A stretch of DNA of 64,000 nucleotides from Tieghemiomyces parasiticus (lineage: Eukaryota; Kickxellomycota; Dimargaritomycetes; Dimargaritales; Dimargaritaceae): contig JANBPT010000005.1 in assembly GCA_027575765.1 (NCBI GenBank), positions 62,001-126,000 on the forward strand, given 5' to 3'. Made by a program: the position numbers and the translations under genes. Shown in pieces: positions 53,901-62,191 of the stretch. The notes beneath the pieces were generated by a model that saw only the letters and a program-made list of their open reading frames with translations, had not been told where the DNA came from and did not search any database. Numbering within the stretch: position 1 is the stretch's first letter; every line of letters begins with the position of its first letter.

Positions 53901-56742
53901 CGTACGCGACGCCTTCTTGTTCCGCCTGCTCTACGGGCCGGTCCTCCTGACCTACTCCCAGGTTCTCCTCAAGTGTGGCGACGACCGAACCCTTCAAACC
54001 ACCCTGGAAGGACTCTACCTGAGCTCCCGCCTCGCCGCTGCCTACGGCGTACCCGGCGCCATGGCGACTCTAGTCAGCCACTTATGCACCGTGGCTGGCA
54101 CCCTGGAGGACTCCGCCCAGGCAGACCTGCATGACCCTCAAGTAGTCACCGATCCTCATGATCCCGCCACCTCGCTGGCCCTCACCGAGCTCGGGCTCCA
54201 ACTGGGTCGCGACTACCGTGGCCAGATCGCCTTGATCCTCTTGCTGACCTTGGCCCGGCAGACTCCTACCCTCCTCGGCGATAGCTGGTTCTTGGTGTGG
54301 CGGACCGTGCGCAGCCTTGTGGCCGCCGATCTAGTGGATCCGGCGCTGGTCCGCCTGGACGCGTACCCAGGCTTGGATTCCGATGTTGCTGGCCAACCCA
54401 TTAACATGACTGCCTCGCCCTCCGGTCTCGGTCGCGACGGTGAGACCCCAGACTCCGCTCGGAGCACGCTTGCCGCCGGCCTGGCCCGTCTCCCTGACGA
54501 CCTCTTTCCTACCAGCCTGCCTCTGGTCCTGTCGACTACCGATCCCATCGCCTACCTGCCGGACCCCAAGACTGAGGAACGGTTCCACGAGGGTCGGTTT
54601 GCCGAGGCCTACGAGACCCCCGCCACGCCTGCCGTGGGCATTACTGGCGAGTCAGCCGAGGGTGACGGTTCCCTCTTCTCGACTCTCTCGTCTTACTTCC
54701 TATCGTCCTACACTCCCGTACCCGAGAAGTCTGGTGCTGACCCCGTGGCACCCACAGCCGCAGCCCTGAGCAGTGCCACTACCCCTCCGACGGTCGCGGG
54801 TGGCCCGTCATCGGCGGCCGCGGGTCGTCGTCCGGCTTCCTTCCGCCGAGCCGAGTCTGGTCCCTTGCGTTGGGACGCTTCGCTGGATCTACTCGTGCAC
54901 CTCACTCGGAGCGCGCGCACTGCCGCCCTGGCCTGTCGTCTTCCGGACCTGTTCGCCAGCCTCGCTCGCCTCGACCCGGCCTCACTCGTCCCGGTGCTCG
55001 AAGGCTTGGCCCCGCACCTACCCCACACCGACAGCCCAGTCACCCGCCATCGGTACGACCGCGGCCAGGCCTGCCTCTACGAGCAGTGGCTGCGCCTCGG
55101 ACTAGCCAACGCCCACCGGCTCTCCGCCCTGTGGCCTGTCTGGGCCCCTGCCGTGGCCCACGTCCTCGACCACGCGCTGGCCTTCCCAACCTGCCTGGTG
55201 CGCCGCACCTTAATCGTGCTATTCCAATTGGCGAAGATAACCACCACCACCGATGACGACCCGACCGCCCGCGACGCTGTCCTCAATCGACTGCAAACCA
55301 CCCTGCTCTACCTGCACGCCCCGAATCCGGACGCCGACCCGGCCCAGTCGGTCCTCCACCACCCGTCCTTAGTCACCCCCGTTGTGGCCGGTGCGTGGGA
55401 CTTATGGCGGGCCGTCAAGACCACCGCCCCTGACGCGCTGGCGCGAGCAACTGGTGACCAGCCCGGCGAGCTGGGCCCTCTCTTTCGGGTCGTCACCGAT
55501 CAGGCGCGTTACTACTTGCCCAGCCAGCCGCTGGCCTGGCAGCTGCTACGTGCATGGCTGACAGCCGCCCTAGAAGTGCCCGATCCGGTGCTGTATGTCG
55601 ACCTTGTCCGCCGGGCGGCCGCCTATCTACCCACTAGCTGTCCCGGTGCCACCGCTGCTAATCGCGTCAGCAGTTCGAACCAGGGTGGGACGGGTCCGGC
55701 GGCTACGAGCAGCCCAGTATTTTCCAACGACCGTACGGAACTAGCCTTGGCCGGTGCTATATTCGACACGGCCCTCCGTCTGATGATGCGCACCCCACGG
55801 GCCGCTGAGCGACTTGAGTGGGACACAGCCCGGGCCTGGGCCACGGCTGAACGGCCCCTGTTGGCCGTACTCTTGCGACCCTGTATCCACCCGCACCGTG
55901 GCGTGCGCCAGCTGGCCACAGCACGGTTTCAACAGGCCTTGGCCCAGGTTTCCTTGGTACCCACCGTGGCTTACGATGTGGGCGTGGTGCGTGTAGTGTG
56001 GGCCGACGTCTTTGACCACCTCTTTTTTCCCACACTGCAGCAGCTGCTGAGCCCCGCCGTCATGATGGAGTTTGACGCCCGTGGGTACGAGGAGACCTGT
56101 ACTCGCCTGGTCTCCCTCGTCTCATCCTTCTTCTTACGACATCTCCACGGGCCCGTGCTGGACACCCTAGCCATCACCCCGACCGCAGACTCTTCCGCCG
56201 CCGGGGATTCCGAAGTCACCACCACCCGGCCTTTCCCACGCGTGTGGCTGACCTGGCTCGACCTGGTGGTGGCCTGCCTCAACCGCATGGAGGAATGGGG
56301 CCTATCGAAGGAGGTGGTGGTCGAACATATGAAAAATATGCTACTCATCCTGTCATCCCTACGCGCTTTTGATGGCCCCGCGATGGCGGACCCCGCGTCA
56401 CCCCCTCGAAACCCCCTGTGGCAGGCCACTTGGAACAAGATTGGCTGGGTTCTACCCGACCTCAAGACCGAGCTGTTCCCGGACCTGGACGACGACAAGG
56501 CTGAACCGGAGGTCGAGCCCGTGGCGACCAAGACACGAAACACCTCGCCGGATATTGACCAGCCCGAAGCCGTCGCCCCTCCCTCTACCGCCGAAGCGTC
56601 TCCCTCGGTCACCGAGGACCTGGCCAGCGATCAGGTTTCACCCGTGATGCCTACCGTTCAGCCCGTGTCCCCAAAAGCCGCTCCCACCAATACGGGTACC
56701 TCAACGCGTATCATTGTCCAAACGCCAGCACTTACCCCGTAA
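50965..56742 (+). CDS. GBF1: Large ARF guanine-nucleotide exchange factor, Gea1/2-GBF1 type
   Basis: 1925 residues in one exon. N-terminal DCB and HUS regions (to about 700) are followed by a Sec7 domain (about 735-930) with the catalytic glutamate finger in FRLPGESQQIERIVE (E848), the strand YAVIMLNTDQHS and NLRGVNGGADF. Long HDS regions follow, and the C-terminus is low in complexity and Pro/Thr-rich. The order and the HUS-like stretch place it with Gea/GBF1 rather than Sec7/BIG. It activates Arf1 at the early Golgi and drives COPI recruitment. Start is the first ATG of the frame; the N-terminus matches only loosely, so a small upstream exon is not excluded. The Ser/Ala-rich insert near 1235-1300 is lineage-specific. 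No intron in 5.8 kb. Confidence 0.93.
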   Translation: MTLPASPLCNEYYALLNCLRRSNAWRRTSIGLPFGKLGIQLGMSSFGPASERQAGPAVNSTTTSNTAPSADCRSAQLHSCYARLCTDATAASDPTAYRRAALEGTTVVLDTPTARAHFLDAIEVLLDVLRLSPAGLEGHLLDLLFPLLVVLRSGTTGNITLVALQSLQRIVASGALERAARIPLGSDKAQLTPASTDLPVALDYYRTLAAVAAAAAQCRFDSTDAATDEQVLSRVLELMDAVLARPGGTFLGDDLICTMLETTISLACQGKVNPLLRTAAESTLLGWVDRLFGDLQAQLVRAEATSAPAGESEKPGATTRQRSDSIPVLRINPTESAGHREPVPAPEPSQTADGPAVTPPSDDPHAAYAVLRAERHGVPCLLELLRVLAALADPHDVQYTDGMRLIALHALDAAFATAGPALATHPAFHEIITQALLKHLYRIVEADFLPLMPAALRLVTDLLPGLRTVSPTYFHTFFALLLARLHLPPLANTTAVDPITATGADAAALAAWLPEATTEGADGLPTFRYALLTAHLPPALLQRVRPLPTPQHRLLLARAVDQLADSDGAAGELWAAYDTDPYAGNLWELYIAYLCRHAVPQLERDLVGAHSSRSGESTTTPAAPPAADPARFPDVTERPLATLIPLLIAYNLPEHYTAQSGAWDVAFREEGRLCLQRLTALLSGMLTRTGGGAITRDPWAALMAGVTNGDDEPLSVDAPVPTAEERAGLAELVRARARKETLCFAVALFNDDPKLCLRFLQDRGWLPSTAASTDGEKGPADLTPDQVAIWARFLRYAPALNKACLGDYLARPQQLPVLQAYVGLFDFTGQRLDEALRQLLIEFRLPGESQQIERIVETFAAHYHAAQGTSEVATADAGFILSYAVIMLNTDQHSRQVKERMRLEDFSRNLRGVNGGADFQPEYLAAIYTAIRTREIILPEEHDRADRFDEVWAGLHPDRQPDTDKALVVAPTLPVLRPTVRDAFLFRLLYGPVLLTYSQVLLKCGDDRTLQTTLEGLYLSSRLAAAYGVPGAMATLVSHLCTVAGTLEDSAQADLHDPQVVTDPHDPATSLALTELGLQLGRDYRGQIALILLLTLARQTPTLLGDSWFLVWRTVRSLVAADLVDPALVRLDAYPGLDSDVAGQPINMTASPSGLGRDGETPDSARSTLAAGLARLPDDLFPTSLPLVLSTTDPIAYLPDPKTEERFHEGRFAEAYETPATPAVGITGESAEGDGSLFSTLSSYFLSSYTPVPEKSGADPVAPTAAALSSATTPPTVAGGPSSAAAGRRPASFRRAESGPLRWDASLDLLVHLTRSARTAALACRLPDLFASLARLDPASLVPVLEGLAPHLPHTDSPVTRHRYDRGQACLYEQWLRLGLANAHRLSALWPVWAPAVAHVLDHALAFPTCLVRRTLIVLFQLAKITTTTDDDPTARDAVLNRLQTTLLYLHAPNPDADPAQSVLHHPSLVTPVVAGAWDLWRAVKTTAPDALARATGDQPGELGPLFRVVTDQARYYLPSQPLAWQLLRAWLTAALEVPDPVLYVDLVRRAAAYLPTSCPGATAANRVSSSNQGGTGPAATSSPVFSNDRTELALAGAIFDTALRLMMRTPRAAERLEWDTARAWATAERPLLAVLLRPCIHPHRGVRQLATARFQQALAQVSLVPTVAYDVGVVRVVWADVFDHLFFPTLQQLLSPAVMMEFDARGYEETCTRLVSLVSSFFLRHLHGPVLDTLAITPTADSSAAGDSEVTTTRPFPRVWLTWLDLVVACLNRMEEWGLSKEVVVEHMKNMLLILSSLRAFDGPAMADPASPPRNPLWQATWNKIGWVLPDLKTELFPDLDDDKAEPEVEPVATKTRNTSPDIDQPEAVAPPSTAEASPSVTEDLASDQVSPVMPTVQPVSPKAAPTNTGTSTRIIVQTPALTP

Positions 56743-57304
56743 TTAACAGTACAGGACAACAAGGTGGCTTTATTTTCGTTTACTATTATCTAGTGGCCTT
56801 CCAGCCGCATCGGGGAATTGAATCCCCGCCCGTTTTGGAATATACAACTTTACTATCAACCTCTAAAGCTGCCAACGGAGAGTATTTGAGCCAATATGCA
56901 CCCGCACCCACTTGACAGATGTACATTAGGGTGGACCAGTGTTCTACCTTACCATGTTCATGTGCAGTGCGCGTTTAAAATAGAATCGTGGCCATACCCA
57001 ACTTCACCTCATGGCGATTTATAATTATTATCAATCAAAGTACGGATAGCCGTCACGTAGTCGAACGACACTGTTCAATTTGGTCGAATTCTAAGCATTC
57101 ATCTGGTTTATTCAGTTGGCTATTCCCTTACAACTAGAGGGGGCCAATGAGCAAGGGATACATTGATCGTCAATGAATAGGGGGGCTGAACAACCAGAAC
57201 ATTAGTGAGTGCATAAAAAAAGTACGCCATGAGTCAACAGGCTTAGTAACACCGGGTGCAACCAAAGTGGACGGGACAATTGCAAATTGCGCGATAGGTC
57301 ATTC
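56743..57304. other. 3' flanks between convergent genes
   Basis: AT-rich spacer between the Gea/GBF1 stop and the stop of the minus-strand beta-barrel protein gene. Includes a perfect 6-bp-stem inverted repeat at 56811-56828 close to the GBF1 stop. No gene seen. Confidence 0.5.
56811..56828. repeat. Short perfect inverted repeat
   Basis: CGGGGA and TCCCCG flank a six-base loop, about 70 bases past the GBF1 stop. It could form a small hairpin in the 3' UTR. On the minus strand it mimics a tRNA T-arm, but no other tRNA parts are present. Confidence 0.6.
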
Positions 57305-58123
57305 CTATTCAAGCATGGACCAGGAGACCTTGTTGATGCCGTCGGTGATGAACTTGCTACCGAAGTAGTCGGCAATCTGGCGGCTCACGTCGATGTTACC
57401 GTGGGGGCACTCAGGGCAGGTGTTGGTGATCATGGCCTGGACGGTGACCCCGTTGTAGGTGACTGCGACCTTGCGGAAGCAGTTAGGGTTACCCCAGCTC
57501 TGGCTGCCCATCTGAGGCTGGTTCATGGCAATGGTGAACTCAGTGCCGCTGCCCATGTTGCTGCAAGAATGCTGGCCACTCGAGGCGTCGTAGAAGGTGG
57601 CGGTGCCAGTGAACGAACCATGAATAGTCTGCTCCCCGGTGGGGGTGTTGGTCGGGAGGGGACCGACTTTCATGCCGGAGGGCGCGGTCGGGGTAGATTC
57701 GGGAACGGCCACGACGGACGAGGACGGAGTAGGGTTGACGGAGGACTCAACCGGGGTGGTGGTGGTGGTGGCACCAACGTTGTCTTCGGGGGCGGAGAAA
57801 GTGGGCACCTCCGGGGTGTAGGACAGAGTCGCACTGGCGGTGGTGCTGGTCAAGGAAGACGAGTCAGCAAAGTTGGTGGAGGAGCTGATGACATCGACGG
57901 TGGTCGATGGGACGGGCTCCTCGATGTTGGATGAAACCTGGGGATGGCACTTGACGGGATTGCGGCGGACCAGCGAGCCGCCAGCTTGAGGGCCGTTAGT
58001 ACCGATCGATTCGGAGCAGCGTTTGAACAGGTCACCGCGAGAGTCCGAGTCCAGGGGAAGGGAAGCGACGTAGCTAGTGGCCACCAGGGCCGAGATGGTC
58101 GCGAGGGTCAGGGTGAGCTTCAT
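57305..58123 (-). CDS. Secreted RlpA-like double-psi beta-barrel (expansin-like) protein
   Basis: 272 residues: signal peptide (MKLTLTLATISALVATSYVAS), a Ser/Thr/Pro-rich and probably O-glycosylated linker (about 55-165), and a C-terminal double-psi beta-barrel domain (about 168-272). The domain has GTATFYDASSGQHSC, FTIAMNQPQMG, and VQAMITNTCPECPHGNIDVS. The last motif carries the aspartate conserved in barwin/RlpA/expansin domains, and cysteines fit two or three disulphides. Related fungal proteins (loosenins, riboflavin-aldehyde-forming-enzyme-like) loosen or bind cell-wall polysaccharide, usually without hydrolysis. No carbohydrate-binding second domain is present, so it is not a full expansin. 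The ATG at 58123 directly starts the signal peptide. No intron. A TTTAAATAA string about 300 bases upstream (58426-58434) may act as core promoter. Confidence 0.9.
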   Translation of the reverse strand: MKLTLTLATISALVATSYVASLPLDSDSRGDLFKRCSESIGTNGPQAGGSLVRRNPVKCHPQVSSNIEEPVPSTTVDVISSSTNFADSSSLTSTTASATLSYTPEVPTFSAPEDNVGATTTTTPVESSVNPTPSSSVVAVPESTPTAPSGMKVGPLPTNTPTGEQTIHGSFTGTATFYDASSGQHSCSNMGSGTEFTIAMNQPQMGSQSWGNPNCFRKVAVTYNGVTVQAMITNTCPECPHGNIDVSRQIADYFGSKFITDGINKVSWSMLE

Positions 58124-60634
58124 AATGAATAAGAGGGCGGGATACCGAAGGGGAAAAGGGAAATGTCGCTGGGACGGTGGATTGAATGCCAGAGATTAAA
58201 CTGTTAGATAACTATAACCAGATAGTTGTAAAGCGGTGAGTCGAAATTAAAGCAGATTAATGAAAGTTGCTTGGAGAGAGTCGGCAGATAACGTCACAGA
58301 TGTTGTCGTTTGAACGGAAGCGGTCAATTAGGGAATGAAAACTTTGCGTACTTTCCAGAAGTAGGCAATGAAGTAAAATTGAGAGGTGGTTGAATGTCGG
58401 ATAATAGGAGGGGGAACTGGCGAGGTTTAAATAACCAGCTGAATGGTCGCCTGAGAGCGCCGCTGTTCCTTTCCCTCCCCCCTACTCTCCCTTTCCTGGT
58501 TCGAGATGAGAGCTGGATAGTACAACGGCGGCTGGTGATGTTGATGCGTCAGCGGCTCGACCAGGCGAGAAGACGGGTGATATGACTCCAGGCGGGCTTC
58601 AGACCTTGAATACCTCTTCTGTATCTTTCACTCTCACGACGACCCCCCTCCAACCGACCTCACTGGCTTATACACGCTTGCGGGCGCTCCCGATGATTTA
58701 CCCCCCTCGTTTCTGCCTTTTGCCGGCTCCAGCGGCGCTTCGTCACTGCTGACGATCGCTTCCGACTACCATTCCTTCCGGTGCTTCTGTCGTTGCCTTC
58801 CGATAAGAGAAGGTGATCCATGATACCACTTTGAAACCTCTTTGGGGCTCCGACGGTGCGATACAATGCCAGCGTCGTTGGCTTACGTCTAGTCGTTGAC
58901 ACGAACCAACCATCGAAGTACATGACGGGTGGCGCTATGCAAGCCACAGCACCGCTACCATGAAAATAATAGTAGCATGGCAGCTAGGGTACCAGGTCTA
59001 CATGTGCAGATTGGTAGTTTGCTAACATGGCTCTCAGTATCACATCGTACCTTCCATGGTCATAGGCTCGCCCCCCCCCTTATGCTGTTTATCTTTCGTT
59101 TTTTTATGGTTACCACCGTTGCCTTCCCGAAAGGATAGAGCACTGGTCAGGAACATAGACGAGCGGTGACACATGATACCCCAATGCCAGTCTCCTCGTT
59201 CGAATGACACAGGATTACCTACATCCTAATGGTGATACCGCCCAGACCGCCACTCCAGGCTCCCCACCAACGCAGCTCGCCAAAAGTGCTTGAGCGACTA
59301 GCTATCACTCGCATCAACCTTCGGTGTATGGCTTCCGTATATGGTCAATTAGCGCAATGAACTAACCTAATTTGGCACCCTGGTCCGGGGCTAATCCTTG
59401 GTTAGGCCAGGGAGGGGGTACCATGAGGAGACGCGAGGAACAGAGACAACTGGTGAAGGCTAGGTACCCATCCCAAGATTGGGACTGGGCTAAGCTTACG
59501 GCCGGCAACGTTTTTCACCATAGGGAGGAACTTGCCGTGGCCGGCAATTCAAACTCACTGGGAGACAGGGGAAGGTGCCAGGCCGATTAGGAGTGATTTG
59601 CCACCCTCGCAGTCCTCACTAGTGGCAAGATGGTCGTTACTCACCTCTGTAAGCGGCAATCGCAGAGACTGGCTCTTTTGGAGCGCTCATGGCAAGATTG
59701 CTGATTCGTAATCCAGCCGCATCTCGGTTGTACCCCGGTTAATGCCCTTACCTGGCCCAGCCTTTTTACCCCTGCGTTGTAGTCAGCCCCCCCCCATTGG
59801 AACTTTCCAAGCCTGGATTACATCCTGGCTTATCTAACCAGAGCCGAATCGACTGCCCCAGTGGAGTTGCTGCTATGCTCTAATAAGGCCAATCATCCCA
59901 ATTAGCGGACTGTACCACTACTTCCTATTGCGGACCTACCGAACGAACGAAGGTGTTGATTGCCCACCTACCCAATTAGGATTCTACCTGAAGCCTGTGT
60001 AAGGCTGCCAGTATTCACGTCGCTCTACACTCTCAATTTCATACTTGGCCAATATGGTGCAAGTTACTTGCATTTGACTTCACAGAATTCGACTCGTCCA
60101 TACGTGCTGGTCACCTTTCGTGGTCAACTGGCCAACACTGACCTTGGCGTCGCCATCACACACCACACTGACGAATGATACCCTATTCAGACCGGGTCAT
60201 ACATAGAGCGCAAAATTGGGTTGCCAAACGAGCAGAAATCCATCCTACATTGCTCATCAGCCGCCATGTTGTGCTGAGACCGAACTTGGGTTCACACAAG
60301 CTGACAGTTTTGCTGCCCGGCTACTGGCTGAGGTTTTAATACCGGCAGAACCCCTCTTTCACAAACAACCTGTCCACGTTTCGTGGGCGAGTGTAGCCAC
60401 ACGCATAGAAAAGGTAGGATCCGTGGCAACTTACAAGGTGAGTATCATGATGAGCGAGTATAATGTTCTTTTAGTGAAGGTACAGGGTAGGAATTATGAA
60501 CGGGGGAGCGACCTCGATATTAAGGTGTGCAGAGGGGAGGGGGTGTCGACCAAGGATTGAAGATGAGGGCGTTAACAGCTCACGGTTGGCAGGCAATTTC
60601 TTGGCGACGCAAGAACTAGTTATGATCCTCATAT
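58124..60634. other. 2.5-kb intergenic stretch, no gene supported
   Basis: Left end is the promoter of the beta-barrel protein gene. Several open frames exist (58660-58947 minus, 59372-59590, 59960-60178 and 60216-60560 plus) but none has the third-position bias or a recognisable product. Homopolymer C runs near 59070 and 59790. A lineage-specific gene with introns could be missed here. Confidence 0.35.
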
Positions 60635-61420
60635 TTAGGCAAAGTGACCGATACCGGCCTTCCGTACCAAGTTACGACGGAGCTCGTGCACCTTGTCCTG
60701 GTTGACGTTCCAAATCCCAGCGACGCCAATACAGACACCGCTCGCGATGAGGGCAGGCTTAACACCAGCGGTGGACTTGAACAGCAGCCCAGAGATTCCC
60801 GCAGCCGCCAAACTGTTATACACGTCGTGTTGGCCACGGTACGCGCCGATCAATGCGTTGGTGCAGTTATACAGCATGGTAACAACGCCAAGGGAGTTGG
60901 CCAAGAAAGGCCCGCGACGGGTGCAGGCGTTGAGCACACCGTTCAGCCGGATCTTGAAAGGACGGCCTTGCGTCTGCCGCATACCTTCCAGGAACCCCCA
61001 GACACCACCTGTAGAGAGACCTAAAAAGTATAGGGCCCCCGTCCCGTAACACAGGTCATCCGACCACCCGCGACTCGGAAGCGCTCCGGGCTGAGCCCCT
61101 GGCAACAGGTTCGATGCCTGATCGTCCAGCATGAGGTACTCCACCGCCTTACGATCTGAACCCAGCACCGTCTCCTTAGCTCGTTCCGTATTCAGGTTGG
61201 CCGTGGCGAAGATGTTGGACACATCAAGGGACTGTTGGTACACATTCGGGGTGGTCGGAGTGGGGGTGCCGGGGGCAGGATCGTGCATCGTCGAAGTGGG
61301 TGGTGTGGCCGGATCCTGGCCCGTGGGGATGGCGTCGGCCGTAGCGCTATTGGTGCCATTAGAAGTAGTGTCGGCCGGTGGGGTCTGCGAGCCACGCGTG
61401 AAGACGGAAAAGATACCCAT
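60635..61420 (-). CDS. TIM23: Mitochondrial import channel subunit Tim23
   Basis: 261 residues from the ATG at 61420 (MGIFSVFTRGS). A hydrophilic Thr/Pro/Ala-rich intermembrane-space part (about 1-75) and a segment ending EYLMLDDQAS precede the Tim17/22/23 domain. Within it, GTGALYFLGLSTGGVWGFLEG and RLNGVLNACTRRGPFLANSLG are the family signatures (Gly-rich helix 1 and the RRG region). TVLGSDRKAVEYL just before the domain is typical of Tim23 and separates it from Tim17 and Tim22. Four hydrophobic helices. It forms the presequence translocase of the inner membrane with Tim17 and Tim50. No intron. Confidence 0.95.
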   Translation of the reverse strand: MGIFSVFTRGSQTPPADTTSNGTNSATADAIPTGQDPATPPTSTMHDPAPGTPTPTTPNVYQQSLDVSNIFATANLNTERAKETVLGSDRKAVEYLMLDDQASNLLPGAQPGALPSRGWSDDLCYGTGALYFLGLSTGGVWGFLEGMRQTQGRPFKIRLNGVLNACTRRGPFLANSLGVVTMLYNCTNALIGAYRGQHDVYNSLAAAGISGLLFKSTAGVKPALIASGVCIGVAGIWNVNQDKVHELRRNLVRKAGIGHFA

Positions 61421-62191
61421 GGTCAAATAGAATGCGCGTCACGTTATATCGAGCTATGCAAGGGAACAGGAAAAAGGAGCGCTTAAAGTGTCTATGACAG
61501 GCTCTAGGTGGGTCGGGTGGGTTGAATTGACAAGGGGGCCGAAAGAGGGGCGGATTGTAACGGACAGGAAGGCGTCCCAAAAGGCATGGGCGGTGAAACA
61601 GGAAGGCTGGCGAATAGCTGGGGAATGTAATGACAACGCAACAGATAGGGGTTAGAGTGGGGCGATATCGATGCTGACCGGCGTGGCTCGGCGTGAATCT
61701 CGGAGGGTGGCCGGATTCGGTAACAGTGGTATCGTTCTAAAGAAAAAAAAATAGCGCCTAATTCATGGCCTCGTAATAGGGAGAAACCTCTCCGCTAGAC
61801 GTCAATTGAAATACGACAGCTTGAATATGACCACCAATCGACCCCCAAGCAACACAGCAACCAGCATGCCATTTCAGCACCCTACCCAACCACGTAATCC
61901 GGGGGCCAAATTATATCACGTGATTATACCCGTTCTAGGCCTCCGAATCCAGCAAAGGGGATATCCTGTGTCCCCCCCCAGCGCTACTGATCGCCTTGGC
62001 TCAATATCTGGTTGAGTGCAGTACGCTCAACCTCCAAACCTTTTTACCATCGTCAGAACATTTAATTAACTTCCGATGCAGCGTGAAGGATTAACTGTGG
62101 AGAGTTCCCCTCCATGCAAGAAAAAAATAAAATAAAAACAGTATAGCAGCAAGGTATAATACATGGATTCTCCACCCCCCCCCTCCATCGA
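61421..62191. other. Intergenic, no gene supported
   Basis: Promoter of TIM23 (minus strand) and 3' flank of the Mdm31 gene (minus strand). A-rich run near 61740-61750 and C-rich run near 62175. No coding bias in the short frames. Confidence 0.45.

Noticed and set aside
56811..56828. T-arm-like sequence suggesting a tRNA on the minus strand
   Set aside because: Only the T-arm-like hairpin is present; no matching acceptor stem, D-arm or anticodon arm nearby.
58660..58947. 95-codon minus-strand frame in the large right-hand intergenic region
   Set aside because: Codon use looks random and no domain or signal is seen.
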